Shown one piece after another: positions 36,881 through 64,000 of a DNA stretch of 64,000 bases. Source of the DNA: Semisulcospira habei (Eukaryota > Mollusca > Gastropoda > Semisulcospiridae); the NCBI GenBank assembly GCA_036245525.1, contig BTPG01000004.1:210969507-211033506 (forward strand), written 5' to 3'. The position numbers were made by a program, and so were the translations under genes. The notes under the pieces are model-generated. The model was not told the DNA's origin. It saw only the letters and a list, made by a program, of their open reading frames with translations, and made no database searches. Position 1 is the first letter of the stretch. Each line of letters begins with the position of its first letter.

Positions 36881-38018
36881 AGCTGCATTCACGGGCCTAC
36901 AGGTGATGCAGTGTACATTTTGACGACAGCCAGTTCACGTGTGTCACGGAAAGGCCCGGCACAGGTTGTTGTGGGATGCTGTGACAACTTTGTTTTCTAT
37001 GCCCAACCCACCCCAAAAAGTGACGGCAAAGGCAGGGAGAGGGATGCTGCTACACGTGTCACTTCAGCCAGGTAATTTACATAAATAAATAAATTGTTAA
37101 TATAATACGTAAACGTAAAACTATCAAATATGTAAGTTTACCACCCTACAAAACAAAACAAAAACTAAGAACTGACAACAACAGCACAGAGAGTTGTTTT
37201 CAGCCGAACTGTAATCTTAACCCTTTGCGGGTCGGTAGCTGTTTTAGTCGCGATGATTCATGTAAAAATCATCATATCGCGACTAAAATCGCTACCGACA
37301 CGCAAAGGGTTAAAAACTGTTTATCATTAAATTCAGTCGGACATGCAGAATTTCAGTTCATTCTTATGATTTTTGATGACCTGTTTGTTTTGGCTTGGTC
37401 TGTGTGTGTGTGCGAGCGCGTGCGTGTGTGTATTGAGTTGTTGATTTGAGTAAAGGTGCGGTGGTTTATCAGTATTTCATAAAAATGATTTAATGCATGG
37501 TCGCTTTTATGTGTGCAGCGGAGTCCAGTGGATAAACCAACACTGATGTGAGGGGAACAGCAGCAAGCAGGGGCGGATGGGGGAGGGGGGTCCGCCCCCC
37601 TCCCCCACCCCCTTTTACAGGCGAGAAATTCTTTACCGGCGGTGCTGTATAACAACGTTCCTTTTTGTTTCCCAGGGTCACCCTGTTGTTTGTTATTTCG
37701 GCGAGAGGTGAGAGTCGTACTCCTCTCTCTCTGTTGTCTGATTTTTCGGCCACTGGCAGTAAGGTCTAGTCGGGAGGTCTTTTTGCATAAGGTCGAATGA
37801 CATAAACAAAAAAGTTGGAACATCCCCTCACCCCTTCAGGTAACTGATTCGCCCCTCACAAGAGGTGGTCAAGCCAGCGATTTACAAGAAAGCAGGCTTT
37901 CAAGAGGAATCTGAAAACTGGGCGCAACAGATTATACCGCCAGAAGGAATATAAGCTGCAGGAGAAAGACAATTACAAAAAGAAAAGAAAAAAGACGTTA
38001 ACACCGAAAGAAGGATGA
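36881..38018 (+). CDS. Unrecognised two-exon coding candidate, partial
   Basis: Exon-like 36881-37071 is preceded by CCACCTGCAG and ends at AG|GTAATT. It reads open for 63 codons (for example GDAVYILTTASSRVSRKG). A second open block, 37865-38018, ends at a TGA and is rich in Lys/Arg (RLYRQKEYKL, KKKRKKTLTPKEG). The phases fit (2 into 2). No start exon was identified with confidence and no family is recognised. It may be a lineage-specific gene, a transposon fragment, or chance. Confidence 0.22.
37217..37313. repeat. Palindromic hairpin, family B
   Basis: TTAACCCTTTGCGGGTCGG and CCGACACGCAAAGGGTTAA. Inner arms TTTTAGTCGCGATGAT and ATCATATCGCGACTAAAA, with a slightly larger loop. Confidence 0.9.
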
Positions 38019-38097
38019 ACAGTAAAGAATTTGTTTCATTTAAAAAGCCCAAATCAGTTCCTAGTAGTATTACTGAGAAGTAAATTGCTCTTCAAAC

Positions 38098-38162
38098 ATA
38101 CTCTCTCTCTCTCTCTCTCTTTCTCTGTGTGTGCTTTGGGGAAGGAGTGGGGGGGGGGGGGG
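38098..38162. repeat. (CT)n and G-run
   Basis: CT dinucleotide repeat (38098-38125) followed by a G homopolymer (about 38149-38163). Confidence 0.9.
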
Positions 38163-38163
38163 G

Positions 38164-39140
38164 ATTTGAGAGTGGGAAGGGGTGGGGGTTGGAGAACATA
38201 TGATTGGTGATATCTGTTTTATCAGTTTACTGGTAATAACGTTCATCTGTAACTGATGGTATCATCTGCTGTAAGTCATTATCGATAATCAAGTTGACCT
38301 ACTAGTTCATGGATGATGCATAATTTTGTCTTAAATTTGCATGCGTTTATAGTTGGGTGGAGGGAGGAATGAGGAGGAGGAAAAAGAACAAGTCATTGGT
38401 GATACGTGCGCGCATGATATACATCAACCTATTCTTACAGCAACAAGGAAGTGCCTGATTTATTGATATATCATGGTTTTCTCTTGCACGTGTTAATTTA
38501 CCACTTTTCACAAAGAAAATCTTTAAATTAAAGATAGTAAAATTCAGAGAAAAATATTTTAGAATCAAAGCTCTTGTAAAAACAGTAATAATATATTTTT
38601 TTAATTGAAAAAGAATCAGTCCTCTACAATGCACGCACATAGCACATGTATATGCTGAGCTCCCCTTCAGAAAGCCTAGCAACACAGCATGAGTAAGCCA
38701 AGGGACTGAAACCTTACACTGACCTCGCTTAATTTAAGTAAGCCTTGTGAAAGAGTGATTTGTCTTATAATGTATTGTCTTTGATTTGACGAAGGAGTGT
38801 AAACAAACCTGATGCAGCTTGTTTCGTCTCCACCTCAGCCCGATTTTTTAATTTTCTGTCGCTTTTGGTGACAGGTTGGGTTTTTTTTATAGCTGCGACG
38901 CAGTCCAGCAAAACAAAATCAATTCACCCACACTCACACGCGCCCACACACGTCCCAAAATCGAAAGGAAATTAACAAACAAGCAAACAAACAAAAAATT
39001 AATTTAAAAACACCTCAGCGATTTGTGTGCTTCTCTGCTGGTGTGTTGGTGCTGTGCTGGACTCCGTTGTGTGCAGGAATGGCATTTTGGACCGTACGGC
39101 CTGAGGCGATTTAAAAAAAATCACAGACCAGAACAGAATA
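38164..39140. other. Intergenic, nothing recognised
   Basis: Several short ORFs without domains. No hairpin element is seen. Confidence 0.5.
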
Positions 39141-39146
39141 TTTATT
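39141..39146 (-). terminator. Possible poly(A) signal for the monooxygenase gene
   Basis: AATAAA on the minus strand ~725 bp downstream of the stop codon. Distance is plausible but not proof. Confidence 0.3.
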
Positions 39147-39357
39147 TCTTTTTTGCCTTGAAACGAATGCTGCAATGCATGGCAACGATCTTATGACGTT
39201 ACGTCCGATTTTTGTGTTACACTTCCGGTTCCTTTTCCAGTTAGTCATGCGCACTGGGGCAGTTCCTTTTGGGTTCTGGTAGGGGAATCTGTATATGAGG
39301 CTGCGACAGGCCTTCCCACTTTCCCTGGGCAAAATCAGAAAGACGAAAGATTAGTAT

Positions 39358-39465
39358 TGTTATACCTACCCACCCACGCACCCCCACCCCCACCCATACC
39401 TCTCCCCCCACCCCGCACACTCCCTCCCGCCCCCCCACCCACACACACCCCCCCACCCCAAGAAA
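39358..39465. repeat. C-rich CCCACCC low-complexity tract
   Basis: Polypyrimidine tract made of CCCACCC/CCCCACA units in the presumed 3' UTR or flank. Confidence 0.8.
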
Positions 39466-39513
39466 AAAAAATGCAACAAGTTTGACAACGGAGGCGGGGA
39501 GGGGGGACTTTCT

Positions 39514-39630
39514 TGACTCATTCAAGGCACATCGCATCAATAGCTGTGAAAGTGTCGTATAGCGTTGCCGCCGGCAAAGCTATACGACACTTCAGCACCT
39601 ATTGATGCGGGACACATTTGAATGGGTTAA
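39514..39630. repeat. Palindromic hairpin, family G
   Basis: Outer GACTCATTCAAGG and TTTGAATGGGTTAA. Inner arms GAAAGTGTCGTATAGC and GCTATACGACACTTC around GTTGCCGCCGGCAA. Confidence 0.85.
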
Positions 39631-39869
39631 GGATCTCTGAGGGTGATACGTATTCAGATCCTTCCGTTACGCTCAAAAGGCAGTGGGAAAATCTCTGGTA
39701 CGTGGATCATTGTGAAGAGAAGGGAAGAGAAGTCTTAGCTGAGGCAAGACAACATTGACACCCCGTCGTAACGGCGACTTTTAGCAATCAAAGCCCGCCA
39801 TGGAGCAGATCGCTTTTAACAGCAGTCTTCAGAGGACAACTTTCAGTTTTAAGAATCGCCTGTTGGGGC

Positions 39870-59986
<20,117 letters not shown>

Positions 59987-60149
59987 CTTTTTACCGCAAT
60001 GGGTGATGTTACCCTAGTCTGGAGCCCCTAGCCCAGAAATCCGCGGGTCAGCTCTGGGTATGTCTTTGACGGGTTATCGATGTGCTGAACATATCCAGAA
60101 TGGTTAAAAGTGTCGGTGTGATGTTCTGTGAATTTGGACACGCGTCGTC

Positions 60150-60263
60150 GTTCATTTTAACCCCTTAATTGCTGGGGCGAGTCGAACGCTACCAAGCTGC
60201 AAGAGACATAAATCCTCATGAGCCCCCGCAATTGCGGGGGCTCATGAGGATCTATGTCTCTTG
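60150..60263. repeat. Family C element
   Basis: TTTAACCCCTTAATTGCTGG precedes the hairpin. GCAAGAGACATAAATCCTCA and TGAGGATCTATGTCTCTTG surround CCCCCGCAATTGCGGGGG. It sits in the 5' UTR intron of the monooxygenase gene. Confidence 0.9.
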
Positions 60264-60710
60264 TTAGTCCTATGTTCTTTATGCCTAATTTTGTCCCATT
60301 TACATCTGTGTTCTTCACGCAAATGTCGGTCAGTGTGCAGTCGCTTCTGACGCGCAGTTAATTATGACGAGATAAAATAAATTACGCATTGTTTACGCAT
60401 AACCTTTTTATGCAAATACTTGAATTTCAATTGTTGTAAACCAGTGTCTCTTCACGCCAGTATGATACATGCAGCAACATAAGAGAAAATATAACTTTAA
60501 AAACAAAAGATATAGAAATGTCCGTTCCAATTTTTTAAATGATTATTTTTGTATTTGATATTGTTTCTGGAAATTTCCGACGGCTCGTAAGTGCTCGCAG
60601 ACATCGACAAAAAGAATTAATCAGTTTTGCCGTTGAAGAAATGAAATGGCAGTGGCACTTGTCACACTAAGAGAAGGAATAATGCAAATGCATTTGTCGA
60701 TCTGTTGTAA

Positions 60711-60713
<3 letters not shown>

Positions 60714-60800
<87 letters not shown>
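60714..60800. repeat. (TAA)n microsatellite
   Basis: About 27 trinucleotide units with one TATA interruption. Confidence 0.95.
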
Positions 60801-60912
60801 CATTGTCGTCATCATAATCATTATAATAATAATAATGTATAAATTATTCATTTAAAAAGCCAGCAACACATGTCTGTAATCACATAGTGACAGACTTGTA
60901 GCGTTTACTTAC

Positions 60913-61020
60913 CCAAACATTCCGGGAAAAGTCAATATCCTCAAAGCACAATCTCTCGCAAGCTGAATTGCTCTTCCTCCCACTATTCACTTACTCAGCA
61001 GCCTTTTATACCACACTCTC
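60913..61020 (-). promoter_or_regulatory. Candidate TATA promoter and 5' UTR exon of the monooxygenase gene
   Basis: On the minus strand TATAAAAGGC lies at 61011-61020. About 75-105 bp downstream a splice-donor-like GGGTAAGTAA occurs at ~60912, giving a possible short non-coding first exon spliced to the exon holding the ATG (59986). Plausible by position only. Confidence 0.45.
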
Positions 61021-61059
61021 GCGCTCACAATAAAGGAAGGGCGACATAGCGGTAAGGAG

Positions 61060-61160
61060 GTTCAAGTTAGACTGAGGAGGGAGGGTGAAAGTGGGGATCG
61101 GGGAGAGGGGGGAAGGGGGGGCGAAGGGTGAATGGGAGAGGGAGGGGAGGTGTTTTGGTT
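61060..61160. repeat. G/A-rich low-complexity tract
   Basis: GGGAGGG and GGGGGG units upstream of the promoter. Confidence 0.75.
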
Positions 61161-61291
61161 GAGATGCTCTCCCTCGACCAAAGCGATAGGTCTAGAATCA
61201 CGCACTTGAAAGTATGTGGGGGATTCTTGTTTGTTTTCTTATCCTTACTTTTATTTCAATAGGCCCAGAATCTTAGACCTGCGCACATGCA

Positions 61292-61495
61292 TAACCCATT
61301 TAACCCCATGGCCGCATTTCCTAGGTGTCACATAAAAACTTTGTACCTGTTGCAGGAGATGGATCGACCATGATAATTCAAGGGTCGTGCCAGACAAGCT
61401 TGGCGCCTGAAGGCGCCAAGCTCATCTGGCACGACCTTTGAATTATCATGGTCAATCCATCTCCTGCTGTAGGGCTTTGGGGCTACATGGGTTAA
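61292..61495. repeat. Palindromic element, family A, full length
   Basis: TAACCCATTTAACCCCATGG opens and GGGGCTACATGGGTTAA closes it. Arms GGATCGACCATGATAATTC and GAATTATCATGGTCAATCC; centre GGCGCCTGAAGGCGCC. Confidence 0.93.
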
Positions 61496-61713
61496 AAATG
61501 AAGAAAAAAATGTGCGCAGGTATTTGACTATTGGACGTCTTACAGCCCAACGCTTTATAGATCCTCGTTAGTTTTTTTGCAGGCCACGATAGGCAGATGG
61601 AGCACCCGTGATATGTGTAAAAAGAAATACACACACAAAAAAACCACACTCTTAGAAAGGACAACTACAAAACCACGTGTTGTGCTTGTCCTTTCTCGTG
61701 GCAGTCCATTCGA

Positions 61714-61868
61714 TTCGATTCAATTTAATTCAATTCAATTCAAGTCAGTTCAATTCAATTAAGTTCAGTTCCATTCAATTCCGTTCAATTTAATTCAGTT
61801 CAGTTCAGTTCAGTTGAATTCAGTTCAGTTCAATTCAATTCAATTGAGTTCAGTTCAGTTCAGTTCAA
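61714..61868. repeat. TTCAA/TTCAG pentanucleotide repeat
   Basis: About 30 variant pentamers. Confidence 0.92.
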
Positions 61869-62089
61869 GTTTTTGTAAATGTATTCATCGCTTTGTGTTT
61901 GTGCAACAGGCTCAATTCTAAAAGTTAACCTAAACATACAAGCGTTGTACGCTATGATCTTAATTATAAAAGAAAGCAAGAGAAACATCAAGAACCATAA
62001 GTCACACGAATAACACATATACATTCAAACCCATTGCAGCAGGCAACAAAAAAAGCATTTTCGGTCTGTATTTCATGAATAACAGTCCG

Positions 62090-62290
62090 TTTAACCGCAA
62101 AGCCGCATTTCTCAAATTTTGGGGGCATCGCCTAACGACAATGTACCAGCTGCAGGAGATGGATCGACCATGATAATTCAAGGGGAGTGCCAGATGAGCT
62201 TGGCGCCTGTCGGCGCCAAGCTCATCTGGCACTGCCCTTGAATTATCATGGTCGGTCCATCTCTTGCTGTAGTGCGTCGAGGCAAAGGCC
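62090..62290. repeat. Palindromic element, family A, full length
   Basis: TTTAACCGCAAAGCCGC opens it. Arms GATCGACCATGATAATTC and GAATTATCATGGTCGGTCC, centre GGCGCCTGTCGGCGCC. Confidence 0.92.
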
Positions 62291-62633
62291 ATAGGGAATA
62301 AGGAACGCAGTCTGCATGTAAGAGATACCTATTGGCAAGGACAGGAATACAAGGGATGATGGTATCTCAACGAAAAGAGAACTGAAATGCAGGCCGACTA
62401 CCATTGCGGAATAAAGGACGTGTTTTCCGATTGGATGATCACGGCTGGTCCGCCTTTCCTTGGAACGTGCTGACATTCCATTTAGCGCACTCCGGATCAG
62501 TATTTTTACCCGGACATTTTCTTCAAGAGCTCTTATCCTTCCCCAGCCTATTTCCATTTTTGCCCTTCGCCCACGGCCCCACCTCACCAACTAGCCCCAG
62601 CTCTTAATATCCACCCTCTCTCTGTTTGCTCGT

Positions 62634-62812
62634 TCTTTCGTTCGTTCGTTCGCTCGTTCCGTTCCGTTTCGTTTCGTTTCTTTTCGTTTCGTTTCGTTTC
62701 GTTTCGGTTCGGTTCGGTTTGGTTAGGTTGGATCGTTCGTTAGTTTGTTCGTTCTTGTTTTGTTGTTGTTGCTGCTGCTACTGTTTGTTTGTTTGTTTGT
62801 TTGTTTCTTTGT
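62634..62812. repeat. GTTCG/GTTTC pentamers and (GTTT)n
   Basis: Pentameric runs at 62634-62730 and tetramers at 62782-62808. Confidence 0.88.
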
Positions 62813-62849
62813 ATTTATATGTCTGAATGTCAATTTGTAAAATACAATT

Positions 62850-63156
62850 TTATCATCATCATCATCATTATCCCTCCTCCCCCGTTTCTCCGTTATTGCA
62901 CACTCCACCCCAATATCCCCTCAACTCACTCCCATCCCTACCCGCATCTGCACCACCTCCCACCCACCCCGCACCCCTTCAACGAACACTCCTCCACCTT
63001 CACCCCCTAGCATCCAACTATTCCTCTTTTCAACTCTTTATCCCCATCAACATCAAAAACACAATCATTCTCCACAGCTCTCCAGCCCTTTCCAATCCTT
63101 TCGTTGGCAGCACGCGGCCAAAGGACAGCGCTCCTACAGCGAAAATCCATTCATCT
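62850..63156. other. C-rich intergenic sequence
   Basis: No gene recognised; CACC-rich composition. Confidence 0.5.
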
Positions 63157-63222
63157 GCAAGAGGCGTAGATCTTCATAAACCCCCGTAGGCCTGCGGGGG
63201 TTCATCAAGATCGATGCCTCTC
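63157..63222. repeat. Palindromic hairpin, family C
   Basis: GCAAGAGGCGTAGATCTTCAT and TTCATCAAGATCGATGCCTC around CCCCCGTAGGCCTGCGGGGG. Confidence 0.87.
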
Positions 63223-63627
63223 GTCCGTCTTAATTTACATCTTTATTTCTCAGGTGAATCAGGCTTTCAAAGATGTGTCGGCGATGAAATGTAGAAAACC
63301 ATGCCAACCCTAAGAATCTACAAGAGACACTGCATAGACCCTCGTGAATCTCTCGCAGACAGGGCAGTTTTATGAAGACGTATAGTTCGTGAAGGCACTA
63401 AGCCTTTTCCTGGCATAATTTACGTGTTTGTTCCTCAAGTGGAGTAGACCATAAAGTGCTAGGTTACCCCCTCCCCTCCCCCCCCCCTCCCGGGAGTGAG
63501 AGGCTGTCCGTTTTTCTCCCTGTCTTACTTAGTGTCCCGCACACTTGTGCGCTTACAAAAATCGTATACATAGTCTGGATGATGTCCATCTCGATCTACG
63601 ATGATATAAACGGGGCAAACCTCTACC

Positions 63628-63696
63628 AGCAGGAGGCATAGATTCTCATGAGCCCGTGCATTCTAGAGGGTCTCATGAGAATCTATGCCTCCTGCA
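63628..63696. repeat. Palindromic hairpin, family C
   Basis: GCAGGAGGCATAGATTCTCA and TGAGAATCTATGCCTCCTGC are perfect arms around a diverged GCCCGTGCATTCTAGAGGGTC centre. Confidence 0.88.
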
Positions 63697-63946
63697 CACG
63701 GGAAGGGGCTGAGTGGACGACTGATTCTGGCAACGGAGGCAATCGGCGGCTCTTCAGCAAAAGAGGCGGCGCGTTCTGCGGGACTTAGCCATGGCGGCCG
63801 GAAGCTGAGTGTTGATTGGATGACGGGATCACATTTCCGGTGTCCAAATAGAAGCCCGTCCGTTGTCGCCTTAGACGCCCCCTAGTTTGACGTCACAGCG
63901 GGCTGAAATGGTCATCTTTGCTATACATAAGGAAATGACAGTCCGT

Positions 63947-64000
63947 TTAACCCCTTCAGCCCTGACGCCCTACAGCAGGAGATGGGTCGACCATGATAAT
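63947..64000. repeat. Family A element, cut by window end
   Basis: TTAACCCCTTCAGCCCTGACG then GGAGATGGGTCGACCATGA begin a left half; the rest lies outside the window. Confidence 0.8.

Overview
This is eukaryotic nuclear DNA from a repeat-rich animal genome. It has spliced genes with GT-AG introns, several LINE and DNA-transposon families, and long microsatellites. A lophotrochozoan, most likely a marine gastropod mollusc, is my best guess. That guess rests on the LINE types, the short 'GGGTTTAACG'-type dispersed repeat, and a THAP/YqaJ-type DNA transposon; none of these is decisive.

Two host genes can be reconstructed exon by exon, both on the minus strand. The first is a seven-exon homologue of DNTTIP2 (Fcf2 domain, pre-rRNA processing), coding exons 26462-33445, 265 aa. 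The second is a twelve-exon DBH/MOXD1-like copper type II monooxygenase, coding exons 39870-59986, 565 aa. It has a signal peptide, a DOMON domain and all six copper ligands, and a candidate TATA promoter near 61012. Splice phases close perfectly in both models.

Layout: 1-1260 is a fold-back repeat. 1731-5502 is a LINE with an open EN-RT ORF, abutting a 1.4 kb (GT)n array (5571-6990). 7215-14405 is a 7.2 kb unit bounded by ~1.1 kb inverted repeats and filled with LINE debris. 14406-17820 is intergenic with GC-rich hairpins. 17821-23190 is a 61-bp satellite with a 549-bp (9-mer) higher-order repeat. 23191-26400 is intergenic. 26433-33520 is the DNTTIP2 gene. 33686-35240 is a LINE remnant plus a PIF/Harbinger MITE. 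39141-61020 is the monooxygenase gene. 61020-64000 is intergenic.

The large intron of the monooxygenase gene (47391-56526) holds a composite insertion. It consists of ~370-bp TATA-containing units in tandem and inverted order, flanked by an 11-14 bp direct repeat. Inserted into one unit is an apparently full-length 6.9 kb ISL2EU-like DNA transposon (49209-56155; THAP-DDE transposase plus SAP/SWIM/YqaJ nuclease) with AT target duplication. A neighbouring unit preserves the unoccupied site.

The most unusual feature is the density of near-perfect palindromic hairpin elements, more than 40 copies in about a dozen sequence families. They lie in introns and intergenic DNA. The best-defined families are bounded by TTAACYC...GRGTTAA, and their two arms co-vary between copies. 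They look like TTAA-target snap-back MITEs whose arms are kept complementary by an unknown process.
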